From Sphingobacteriaceae bacterium (GTDB taxonomy: Bacteria; Bacteroidota; Bacteroidia; B-17B0; Aurantibacillaceae), in contig JAHEYE010000143.1 in assembly GCA_023251695.1 (NCBI GenBank), positions 1-8,493 on the forward strand: DNA of 8,493 nt, read 5' to 3'. Below the pieces are notes generated by a model. The model worked only from the letters and a program-made list of their open reading frames with translations, was not told the DNA's origin and did no database searches. Each line of letters opens with the position of its first letter. The first letter of the stretch is position 1. Both the position numbers and the translations under genes were made by a program. This document shows positions 1 through 6,747 of this stretch, in pieces.

Positions 1-1
1 C

Positions 2-448
2 GTTTCAGCTTTGGAAATAAATACTTACATGCAAAACACTTTACTCCGCGATACGGATCAAATGAGTATGGCAGTTGCATTGGAAGTGCGTGTTCCGTTT
101 CTGGATTATAAATTATTGGAATTTGTTTTATCTGTCAAGGATGAATTTAAATACCCTTCCACACCAAAAAAATTATTAATTGATTCATTAGGGGATTTAT
201 TGCCTGATGAAGTGGTGAACCGCCCTAAAATGGGTTTTACCTTGCCTTGGAAACATTGGTTGAAGAACGAATTAAAATCATTTTGCGAAGAGAATATGAA
301 ATCACTTTCGAAACGTGATTTTGTAAACGAACAAGCTGTATTAAACTTATGGCAGCAGTTTTTAAAGGATGATGCCCGTGTTTCCTGGTCCAGAGTGTGG
401 CATTTAATTGTATTGGAAAATTGGTTGACAAAAAACAATATTAATTGA
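2..448 (+). CDS. asnB: Asparagine synthase (glutamine-hydrolysing), C-terminal part, 5' end outside window
   Basis: The reading frame is open from the first bases, so this is the last 148 residues of a longer protein. Class B asparagine synthases are about 600 residues: an N-terminal glutaminase domain, missing here, followed by a PP-loop synthetase domain. What remains matches the end of the synthetase domain: NTLLRDTDQMSMA, then ALEVRVPFLD, then RPKMGFTLPW, all hallmarks of the family. The complete enzyme would use ATP and glutamine to amidate a carboxylate (aspartate, or a sugar uronate in polysaccharide clusters). Its neighbours are a glycosyltransferase and a WcaF-type acetyltransferase, so a role in glycan modification is plausible but inferred. 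The stop codon TGA (446-448) overlaps the TTG start of the next gene, which suggests translational coupling. Family assignment is firm; the true substrate is open. Confidence 0.88.
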   Translation, partial: VSALEINTYMQNTLLRDTDQMSMAVALEVRVPFLDYKLLEFVLSVKDEFKYPSTPKKLLIDSLGDLLPDEVVNRPKMGFTLPWKHWLKNELKSFCEENMKSLSKRDFVNEQAVLNLWQQFLKDDARVSWSRVWHLIVLENWLTKNNIN

Positions 449-1587
449 CAAAAAAGAACATAGCAGTTTTAATTGATTGGTATTTGCCCGGTAATAAGGC
501 GGGCGGACCGGTTAAATCTGTTTATTCGATGCTGAATTTATTGAAAGACGAATTTAATTTTTTTGTCATTACTACCGATCATGATTTAGGTTCATCTGCT
601 CCTTATAAAAATGTAAAGTCCGACAAATGGGTTGAATATAATGGAATTCCTGTTTATTACATTTCAAAAACTAAATTAAAATCAGCAAATATTCTGAATG
701 TTATTAATGGCATTAAGCCTGATATTGTTTATCTCAATAGTTTCTGGTCGTACAATTTTGCGCTTCTGCCTTTACGTTTTGAGAAGGCCGGAAAATTAAA
801 AGCAGATATTGTTTTGGCACCACGCGGTATGTTAGGAAGGGGAGCAATGTCCATTAAGCCATTAAAGAAAAAACTTTTCCTGTCCTTAATAAAATTTGTC
901 AACCTGCATTCTAAAACTATATTCCACGCAACAACGGCTGAGGAACAAAAGGAAATACATAAAGTTTTAAAAAAGGCGGAAGTGCGGATAGCTTCGAATG
1001 TAAATTCAGCTCAGTTAAATGATAAACGGATAATAAAAAAGGAACCCGGAGAACTTAAATTGTTTTATTTATCGCGCATTGCAAGGGTGAAAAACCTACA
1101 CTTTGCTTTAGAGGTGTTGGGTAAACTAAAGGTTGCAGGAAAAATAACCTATGATATTTATGGTTCATTGGAAGATAAAGCCTATTGGAAAGAATGTGAA
1201 GCGCTGATTAAGAAACTTTCTGTCAATATCACAGTCAGTTATAAGGGTGAACTAAGCTTTGAGGAAGTTCAGCCAATGGTTGACAAATATCATTTTTTAT
1301 TTTTACCGACTTTAAATGAAAATTTCGGACACAGTATCTACGAAACATTAATGAGTGCTTGTCCGGTATTAATAAGTGATACCACTCCCTGGAACGGGGT
1401 GAATGATAATTATTGCGGCTTTTCGCTTGCTTTAAAAGACAAGGATGAATGGTTGAATTCATTACAGTTTATGTTACAGACCGATTCGGATATCTATGAC
1501 TATATGTGCCAAAATTGCCTTATCTTTATGAAGGAAAAAACAAACAGCGCCAACGATTTAAAAGCTTACAAAGAATTATTTGCATGA
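445..1587 (+). CDS. Glycosyltransferase family 4 (GT-B fold)
   Basis: This 380-residue protein should transfer a sugar from a nucleotide-sugar donor to a growing surface glycan at the inner face of the cytoplasmic membrane. The N-terminus has the GT4 acceptor-domain signature DWYLPGNKAGGP near residues 11-22. The donor half begins with LSRIARVKN (209-217). The EX7E motif is intact, with E292 and E300 in ENFGHSIYE. The start is TTG at 445: an in-frame TAA lies immediately upstream (442-444) and the next ATG would be residue 28, which would remove the nucleotide-fold strand and the GGP motif. The TTG overlaps the asnB stop codon as ATTGA. The 3' end overlaps the next start as ATGA. The exact donor and linkage cannot be read from the sequence. 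Confidence 0.9.
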   Translation: MTKKNIAVLIDWYLPGNKAGGPVKSVYSMLNLLKDEFNFFVITTDHDLGSSAPYKNVKSDKWVEYNGIPVYYISKTKLKSANILNVINGIKPDIVYLNSFWSYNFALLPLRFEKAGKLKADIVLAPRGMLGRGAMSIKPLKKKLFLSLIKFVNLHSKTIFHATTAEEQKEIHKVLKKAEVRIASNVNSAQLNDKRIIKKEPGELKLFYLSRIARVKNLHFALEVLGKLKVAGKITYDIYGSLEDKAYWKECEALIKKLSVNITVSYKGELSFEEVQPMVDKYHFLFLPTLNENFGHSIYETLMSACPVLISDTTPWNGVNDNYCGFSLALKDKDEWLNSLQFMLQTDSDIYDYMCQNCLIFMKEKTNSANDLKAYKELFA

Positions 1588-2141
1588 ACAGAGTAAAAAC
1601 AGATCTTTCAAAATTTAAAAACACATGGTTTAAAATGGGTGCGAGTCCGTTTAAGGTTTACATGTGGTATTTTGCGAAAGAGATGTTCGTTAATTCTGCT
1701 TTTCCGTTTAATGGTTTCAGAAAATTTATTTTAAGATTGTTTGGTGCTAAAATCGGGACGGGTGTAGTTATTAAACCGCATATCATTATAAAATTTCCTT
1801 GGAATTTAACGGTTGGTAATAATGTTTGGCTCGGAGAAAATATCTGGATTGAAAACCAAGCGAAAGTTGTGATTGAAGATAATTGTTGTCTCTCGCAACG
1901 CGCGATGATAATTACAGGTAACCACGATTACCGTAAAGAAACATTTGATCTGATTATAGGCGAAGTAATCATGAAAGAAGGCGCTTGGTTAGGAGCCGAT
2001 GCAAAACTATGTCCGGGCACCATTATGCAAAGTCATTCTATTTTAACGGTTGGTTCTGTTGCTTCCGGAATTTTAGAACCTTATTCTATTTACCAAGGCA
2101 ATATGGCTGTTAAGATAAAGGACCGAAAAATGGAATCTTAA
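1584..2141 (+). CDS. wcaF: WcaF-family extracellular polysaccharide acetyltransferase
   Basis: This 185-residue protein belongs to the left-handed parallel beta-helix (hexapeptide repeat) acetyltransferases and most resembles the WcaF branch, which O-acetylates sugars of exopolysaccharide repeat units using acetyl-CoA. The WcaF-type N-terminus (FKNTWFKMGASPFK, about 11-24) precedes hexapeptide-like turns such as IGTGVVIKP, VGNNVWLGENIWI, IEDNCCLSQ and LGADAKLCPG. The likely catalytic histidine is H114 in GNHDY. An ATG at 1506 is in frame but would lie deep inside the glycosyltransferase gene. The start at 1584 gives the usual family length and the coupled ATGA overlap with the upstream gene. 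The TAA stop overlaps that of the convergent MBL gene. Family is clear; the acetylated sugar, and orthology to colanic acid WcaF, are not. Confidence 0.87.
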   Translation: MNRVKTDLSKFKNTWFKMGASPFKVYMWYFAKEMFVNSAFPFNGFRKFILRLFGAKIGTGVVIKPHIIIKFPWNLTVGNNVWLGENIWIENQAKVVIEDNCCLSQRAMIITGNHDYRKETFDLIIGEVIMKEGAWLGADAKLCPGTIMQSHSILTVGSVASGILEPYSIYQGNMAVKIKDRKMES

Positions 2142-3463
2142 GCACTAATCAAATTCACTTCCCTTTCAATCTCAGGTAACCTCCATTTATAATTCTTAGC
2201 AGAACTTTTGGTCCATTTAAAGAAATTACCTAAGCTCATAGTATGTTTGTAATCGTGAAGAGTCAGTAAAATAAAGAAGACGTAAATTAATTTAGGATTA
2301 CTGCTGCGGTTCAAAATTAAAATGGTGAACATCGTAATTCCTAAATCACCAAAATGTCCGAATTCAATTACATCTTTTAAAGCTTGGTCAGGAACACGGA
2401 TAGCAAAACCGTGATTTTTTGTAAGGCCTTCAGTAATTTTTCCGCTTAAGGGTTTAAAAGTAAATTCTCTTGTGTTTGTAATAAAACCGATTCCTTTAGG
2501 AAACAACAGCGATAAGAATAAACGCTGCGAACGCATTTTTTTGGCGATGTTTTTTAAATCTGCATCCGTTACATTCACGTTTGCTTCCATCTCCATGTGT
2601 TTGTCTACTTTTCCCTTAATCCATTCCGGGTCGTGATTGTAATTCTCCGGTTTTATAAAACTGTGTTCAAACGAATTTAAATCTAATTTAGAGTAGGGTG
2701 GAAGTAATTTTGTTTTTTTTGCTTTCCATCCTTTATTAATATCCTCGTAACTCACTTTGTATTCATTCGCCCAAGCCGAATCCGGACGGTAAAAAATAAC
2801 CTGAGAAGCAAAGGGAATAAAATAGTCAGCATTTAATACATCTACAATTCCGTTTAAGTAATCAATGTATTTCGATTTGTCTTTTATAGAAACGTATTCG
2901 CTGTTTTTCCGGAAACTGTTGACAATACTTGCGGGAGAATAACTACTCAACACCACAATTTTTTTTCCGGGCATATTTTTTGAAATGAATTCCTGTAAAC
3001 GGTGCAGCTGCGATTTGGCCGGTTTGGCATCATTCAAATTAATGATCACGGTTTTTGGTGTATCAATTACCAAACAACTGTCGTCATTTAAAAGCGGAAT
3101 ACTTAAAATAGAAATGTTCTCTTCAATTTTATACCAGTTAAAAGGCTTTAATGATTTTGTTTTGTTTCCCTGCGATGCTAAAAATGTACTGATATTGTCC
3201 TGTGGTAAAAGCGGCGAAATATATGTTGGGTTCTTACCTAATTTCCGGATAGAAGCTGTATGATAATGGTCGGGATGCTCATGTGTAACGTAACAATATT
3301 TTACTCCAGAAAGTTCCTCAATTTGTGCAGCAGTAGGGTAGTTCTGAAGCCACCAACTGCGCCAATAAACCGAGCCTAAAAGCCATGGATCGGTCAGTAA
3401 AACCGGCTTTTTTTGGTCATTTCTTATTACCAGACTGGCGTGGCCAATAGTCTCAATTGTCAT
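2138..3463 (-). CDS. Metallo-beta-lactamase-fold hydrolase, CMP-Neu5Ac hydroxylase-like without Rieske domain
   Basis: This 441-residue protein has an MBL fold at its N-terminus: GHASLVI (7-13), LLTDPW (22-27), the metal-binding HxHxDH motif THEHPDH (60-66, ligands H61, H63, D65, H66) and a later NLND (142-145) that may supply a further ligand. The TDPWL-G-WW-P arrangement recalls the MBL part of CMP-N-acetylneuraminate hydroxylase, but the N-terminal Rieske iron-sulfur domain of that enzyme is absent. The C-terminal 150 residues are less conserved and include a hydrophobic stretch (IYVFFILL). The substrate is unknown; hydrolysis of a phospho- or sugar-linked compound is only a guess. An in-frame ATG at 3481 is rejected as start because a TAnnTTTG promoter box (3471-3478) lies between it and the ATG at 3463. 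It is probably a single-gene unit converging on wcaF. Confidence 0.8.
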   Translation of the reverse strand: MTIETIGHASLVIRNDQKKPVLLTDPWLLGSVYWRSWWLQNYPTAAQIEELSGVKYCYVTHEHPDHYHTASIRKLGKNPTYISPLLPQDNISTFLASQGNKTKSLKPFNWYKIEENISILSIPLLNDDSCLVIDTPKTVIINLNDAKPAKSQLHRLQEFISKNMPGKKIVVLSSYSPASIVNSFRKNSEYVSIKDKSKYIDYLNGIVDVLNADYFIPFASQVIFYRPDSAWANEYKVSYEDINKGWKAKKTKLLPPYSKLDLNSFEHSFIKPENYNHDPEWIKGKVDKHMEMEANVNVTDADLKNIAKKMRSQRLFLSLLFPKGIGFITNTREFTFKPLSGKITEGLTKNHGFAIRVPDQALKDVIEFGHFGDLGITMFTILILNRSSNPKLIYVFFILLTLHDYKHTMSLGNFFKWTKSSAKNYKWRLPEIEREVNLISA

Positions 3464-3470
3464 AGCCCTG

Positions 3471-3478
3471 CAAAAGTA
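3471..3478 (-). promoter_or_regulatory. Bacteroidota -7 box of the MBL gene
   Basis: Read on the minus strand this is TACTTTTG, an exact match to the Bacteroidota housekeeping sigma -7 consensus TAnnTTTG. Only 7 nt (CAGGGCT) separate it from the ATG at 3463, so the mRNA leader would be a few nucleotides at most. No clear -33 TTG is seen 17-23 nt further upstream. The box overlaps codons 2-4 of the longer in-frame reading, which argues against the upstream ATG. Confidence 0.6.
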
Positions 3479-3625
3479 CATATTTAATGGAAACCCTCAT
3501 TTATGCCTGATAAAACTCATTTTGTCTAAAAAAGTAACCTTTTTGAGTATTATCCGTATTAAGTAAAGCCCTTAAAACGTCAATTTGTTGGTCTGTGTAA
3601 ATACGAACTTTGTCGGATTAATAAA

Positions 3626-3653
3626 TTGCCAAGCACTAAAGCCCTTATCTTTG
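3626..3653 (+). promoter_or_regulatory. Bacteroidota -33/-7 promoter of siaC
   Basis: TTG at 3626-3628 is followed after 17 nt by TATCTTTG (3646-3653). This fits the Bacteroidota promoter pattern TTG-N(17-23)-TAnnTTTG. The -7 box ends 2 nt before the ATG at 3656 and 5 nt before the ATG at 3659, so the transcript is likely leaderless or nearly so. The TTG that could be taken as an upstream start codon is better explained as the -33 element. Confidence 0.65.
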
Positions 3654-3658
3654 CTATG

Positions 3659-4033
3659 ATGGATAAAAAAGTCATAATTCCTAAGACCAGCCAAACCCCT
3701 GAAGTGGAGTTTGATGTGGAAAACAGGAAGTTATCTGTTAGAGGTAAAATTGTTCCCGAAAATCCTTTCGACTTTTTTGATCATTTCAACCAGACTTTCG
3801 ATAAGTACATCGAAACCAATCCGGATAATCTGGTTATAAATATGCGGCTCGATTATTTTAATACAGTCTCCTCAAAATTATTATCTAAGTTTTTTCAGAA
3901 AGCGGTAACTAATTCACGTCCGACTTTAAATTGGTATTACGAAAAAAATGATATCGAGTTAAAAGAGGCCGGCGAAGATTATGCGCAAATAATTAATTAC
4001 CCGATTAATTTAATTGAGGTCGACGAGTTTTAG
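3659..4033 (+). CDS. siaC: SiaC-family (DUF1987) regulatory phosphoprotein
   Basis: From the ATG at 3659 the protein is 124 residues, the usual length for SiaC/DUF1987. Family landmarks in order are IPKTSQTPEVEFD (7-19), VPENPFDFF (32-40), DYFNTVSSK (65-73), LNWYYE and the closing GEDYAQI. In Pseudomonas, SiaC is an STAS-like protein phosphorylated by SiaB and dephosphorylated by SiaA, and the unphosphorylated form activates the diguanylate cyclase SiaD. The threonine equivalent to its phosphosite is apparently T69 in FNTVSSK. No siaA, siaB or siaD homologue lies in the window, so partners must be elsewhere and the output may differ. The ATG at 3656 adds one Met and is equally possible. The longer reading from TTG 3626 is rejected because it would translate the promoter. 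The stop overlaps that of uvrB. Confidence 0.82.
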   Translation: MDKKVIIPKTSQTPEVEFDVENRKLSVRGKIVPENPFDFFDHFNQTFDKYIETNPDNLVINMRLDYFNTVSSKLLSKFFQKAVTNSRPTLNWYYEKNDIELKEAGEDYAQIINYPINLIEVDEF

Positions 4034-6057
4034 TCTTCTTTATTTTCCAGAAATTTTTCCAGAGCATACATTTCATCGCGCAAGCGTGCGGCTTCCTGAA
4101 AATCCATTTCTTTAGCAGAACGTAACATGGCGCTTTTTACCTTACCGATTTGTTTCCGTAATTCTTCACCACTCATGTATTGAACAACAGGATCGGCTGC
4201 CACGCTGATTCCTTCCGATTCTGCGTAAGCTTTCACAATTTTTCCATCCATCGTTACTTCCATACCAAAGCCAGGGGTTGATAATGCTTTTTTACCGGCT
4301 TGAGTCGGGGTAATGTTATGTTTTGTATTGTACTCAATTTGTTTTTGTCTGCGGCGTTCTGTTTCATCAATGGTGTACTGCATGCTCTTTGTCATTTTAT
4401 CGGCATACATAATAACTCTTCCGTTAATGTTACGTGCTGCACGGCCCGAGGTTTGAACTAAACTTCTTTCATTCCGCAGAAAGCCTTCTTTATCTGCATC
4501 CAGAATAGCCACTAAAGAAACTTCCGGCAAATCTAATCCTTCGCGCAATAAATTTATTCCTACTAAAACATCAAACATACCAATACGCAGCTGACGTAAA
4601 ATTTCAATTCTGTCTAAGGTTTCCACCTCCGAATGGATATAACGGCAACGCACATTTAATTTGGTGAGATATTTTGTCAGCTCTTCCGCCATGCGTTTGG
4701 TGAGCGTTGTAACAAGAACGCGTTCATCTTTCGCTGCTATTTTATGAATTTCATCCAACAAATCATCCACTTGATTCAAACACGGCCGGACTTCAATGAT
4801 CGGATCTAAAACTCCTGTCGGACGGATTAATTGTTCAACAATAACGCCTTCCGATTTTTCTAATTCATAATCGGCGGGTGTTGCGCTGATATAAATGTTT
4901 TGGTTTAATAAAGATTCCCATTCTTCAAACTTTAGCGGACGATTATCCAAAGCGGAAGGCAAACGGAACCCAAAATCCACTAAATTTTGTTTACGCGAAA
5001 AATCACCACCGTACATCGCACGGATTTGTGGAATGGTCACATGGCTTTCGTCCACCATTAATAAATAATCATTAGGAAAATAATCCATTAAGCAAAACGG
5101 ACGGGTTCCGGGTTGTCTGCCGTCAAAATAACGTGAATAATTTTCAATGCCGCTGCAATAACCGAGTTCGCGCATCATTTCTAAATCGTAATTCACGCGT
5201 TCTTCAATGCGTTTCGCTTCCAAAGTTTTTCCTATCGATTTAAAATACTCGACATGTTTTACCATATCTTCCTGTATTTTGATGATGGATTGCTGCAGGG
5301 TATCAGGTGCGGTGACGAATATGTTTGCCGGATAAATATTAAATCCCTGAAATTTCTGAATAATATGTCCGTTAGCGGGATCAAATGTTTCAATGCTTTC
5401 TATTTCATCACCAAAAAAAGAAACGCGGACGCTGTAATCTGCATAAGCTAAATTCACATCAACAGTATCGCCTTTCACACGGAAATTAGCGCGCTTGAAT
5501 TCTTCGGTCGTTCTGCTGTATAATGCGCTCACTAACTGATGTAAGAATTTATTCCTCGAAATTTTTTGTCCGGCCTCAATAGCAATTACATTCTTTTTAA
5601 AATCAGTTGGATTACCGATACCGTAAATGCAGGAAACAGAGCAAACAACAATTACATCCCGGCGTCCGGAAAGAAGAGAAGAGGTAGCACTCAAACGAAG
5701 TTTTTCAATTTCATCGTTAATGGCTAAATCCTTTTCAATATAAGTATCTGTAGTTGGTAAATAAGCTTCGGGTTGATAATAATCGTAATAGCTTACAAAA
5801 TACTCAACCGCATTATTCGGAAAAAATTGTTTGAACTCGCTGTAAAGCTGCGCGGCCAGAGTTTTGTTATGACTTAAAATTAAAGTTGGCTTGTTAACAT
5901 TTTTTATAACATTGGCAACGGTAAATGTTTTCCCCGAACCGGTAACGCCAAGTAGTACCTGGTCCTTTGTTCCTTGTTTTAAACCTTCTGTCAATTGGCG
6001 TATGGCTTCGGGTTGATCGCCTGTTGGTTGGAAGTCTGAAATTAGTTCAAAAGCCAT
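4030..6057 (-). CDS. uvrB: UvrABC excinuclease subunit B
   Basis: This complete 675-residue protein is the damage-verifying helicase-like subunit of nucleotide excision repair. It is loaded by UvrA, opens DNA around the lesion and recruits UvrC for incision. Visible elements are Walker A GVTGSGKT (37-44), the tyrosine-rich beta-hairpin starting at YYDYYQPEAY (90-99), the Walker B-type DESH (336-339), SATPADYE (391-398), helicase motifs V/VI ending in QTSGRAARN (535-543) and the C-terminal UVR domain (about 633-668) that contacts UvrC. All are intact and the length is normal. The start at 6057 (MAFELISDFQPTGDQP) matches family N-termini. A TTG two codons earlier lies inside the -7 box. It forms a single-gene unit divergent from lemA and convergent with siaC; uvrA and uvrC are not in the window. 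Confidence 0.98.
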   Translation of the reverse strand: MAFELISDFQPTGDQPEAIRQLTEGLKQGTKDQVLLGVTGSGKTFTVANVIKNVNKPTLILSHNKTLAAQLYSEFKQFFPNNAVEYFVSYYDYYQPEAYLPTTDTYIEKDLAINDEIEKLRLSATSSLLSGRRDVIVVCSVSCIYGIGNPTDFKKNVIAIEAGQKISRNKFLHQLVSALYSRTTEEFKRANFRVKGDTVDVNLAYADYSVRVSFFGDEIESIETFDPANGHIIQKFQGFNIYPANIFVTAPDTLQQSIIKIQEDMVKHVEYFKSIGKTLEAKRIEERVNYDLEMMRELGYCSGIENYSRYFDGRQPGTRPFCLMDYFPNDYLLMVDESHVTIPQIRAMYGGDFSRKQNLVDFGFRLPSALDNRPLKFEEWESLLNQNIYISATPADYELEKSEGVIVEQLIRPTGVLDPIIEVRPCLNQVDDLLDEIHKIAAKDERVLVTTLTKRMAEELTKYLTKLNVRCRYIHSEVETLDRIEILRQLRIGMFDVLVGINLLREGLDLPEVSLVAILDADKEGFLRNERSLVQTSGRAARNINGRVIMYADKMTKSMQYTIDETERRRQKQIEYNTKHNITPTQAGKKALSTPGFGMEVTMDGKIVKAYAESEGISVAADPVVQYMSGEELRKQIGKVKSAMLRSAKEMDFQEAARLRDEMYALEKFLENKED

Positions 6058-6060
6058 GTT

Positions 6061-6068
6061 CAAAGTTA
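6061..6068 (-). promoter_or_regulatory. Bacteroidota -7 box of uvrB
   Basis: Read on the minus strand this is TAACTTTG, an exact TAnnTTTG match, followed by AAC and then the uvrB ATG at 6057. With the usual spacing, transcription would begin at or beside the A of the ATG, giving a leaderless mRNA. No clear -33 TTG is visible in the AT-rich DNA upstream. I see no obvious SOS-type operator. Confidence 0.6.
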
Positions 6069-6106
6069 AGAAATATATATACCTTTATATTATAAAATTT
6101 AAAATT

Positions 6107-6694
6107 ATGAGTAAAGGATTAATTATTGCAATTGTATTCGGAATTATAGTAATGTTTGGCGGCTTTTGGGCTTGCAGTAAACGTAATGGATTTGTGAGTT
6201 TGCGTGAAGATGCGAAAGCACAATGGCAACAGGTGGAAAGTCAGTACCAGAGGCGAATGGATTTAATTCCAAACATCGTTGCAACCGTAAAAGGTGAAGC
6301 GAATTTCGAAAAAAGCACTTTGGAAGGTGTTGTTGCTGCAAGAGCATCAGCTACGCAGGTAAAAGTAAACTTAGATGATATGAATTCGGAGTCGATTGCA
6401 AAATACAAGGCAGCGCAAGGCGATATCAGTAATGCATTAGGCCGTTTATTAATGGTAACCGAAAATTATCCGAATTTAAAAGCGAATCAGGCTTTTGCTG
6501 ATTTGCGTGTTGAATTGGAAGGTTGCGAAAATCGTATTGCTACTGAGCGTATGAAGTATAATAATTTGTCGCGCGATTATAACAAATCGTTACAGTTATT
6601 CCCCGGTAGTTTATTAGCAGGAGGTTTTAATCAGATGCCATACTTTGAAGCAGAAACTGGTGCAGAAAAAGCACCGAAGGTAAGTTTCGAATAG
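6107..6694 (+). CDS. lemA: LemA family membrane protein
   Basis: The protein has 195 residues, normal for LemA. An N-terminal membrane segment (about 4-22) is followed by a long helical domain, predicted outside the cytoplasmic membrane from the family's N-out topology. Family signatures are RRMDLIPNIVATVKG (49-63), TENYPNLKANQ (118-128) and the ELEG-ENRIATER-YN region after it. The molecular function of LemA is not established; the family is commonly found beside TPM-domain proteins, as here. C23 follows FWA, which is a poor lipobox, so I treat the segment as an uncleaved anchor. The start at 6107 puts the membrane segment at the N-terminus. A longer in-frame reading from 6056 would overlap the uvrB start and promoter. 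A degenerate -7 box (TACCTTTA, 6080-6087) may drive this gene. Confidence 0.92.
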   Translation: MSKGLIIAIVFGIIVMFGGFWACSKRNGFVSLREDAKAQWQQVESQYQRRMDLIPNIVATVKGEANFEKSTLEGVVAARASATQVKVNLDDMNSESIAKYKAAQGDISNALGRLLMVTENYPNLKANQAFADLRVELEGCENRIATERMKYNNLSRDYNKSLQLFPGSLLAGGFNQMPYFEAETGAEKAPKVSFE

Positions 6695-6709
6695 AACTAT
6701 AACTAAAAT

Positions 6710-6733
6710 CTCTGCGGCTTTGCGCCTTTGCGA
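6710..6733 (+). repeat. Three tandem 8-bp units (CTTTGCGN)
   Basis: CTCTGCGG, CTTTGCGC and CTTTGCGA follow one another without spacing between the lemA stop and the next start codon. Units 2 and 3 share 7 of 8 bases, and unit 1 differs from unit 2 at two positions. The tract is GC-richer than its surroundings and is followed by an A-rich stretch (GAAACAAAAACGA) running to the ATG at 6748. From memory, similar CTTTGCG-type tracts recur in intergenic DNA of some Bacteroidota, but that cannot be verified here. Confidence 0.6.
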
Positions 6734-6747
6734 GAAACAAAAACGAT

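Noticed and set aside
1506..1583. Upstream in-frame extension of the WcaF-type acetyltransferase
   Set aside because: It lies wholly inside the glycosyltransferase gene, adds a Lys/Arg/Gln-rich segment not typical of the family, and the ATGA-coupled start at 1584 gives the normal length.
3626..3658. TTG-initiated N-terminal extension of SiaC
   Set aside because: The extra residues translate the -33/-7 promoter region, and the family N-terminus begins only a few residues before IPKT.
6080..6087. TACCTTTA as a lemA -7 box
   Set aside because: It misses the last base of TAnnTTTG, has no -33 TTG at the right distance and lies in very AT-rich DNA, so it is mentioned only as a possibility.
6056..6106. 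N-terminal extension of LemA from 6056
   Set aside because: It would overlap the uvrB start and promoter and put a Lys/Tyr-rich AT-derived segment before the membrane anchor; the ATG at 6107 fits the family.
6158..6178. Lipoprotein signal in LemA (Cys after GGFWA)
   Set aside because: The residues before the Cys (FWA) do not fit the lipobox; an uncleaved membrane anchor is the simpler reading.
6710..6733. CRISPR-like array
   Set aside because: The units are 8 bp, imperfect and without spacers, and no cas genes are present.
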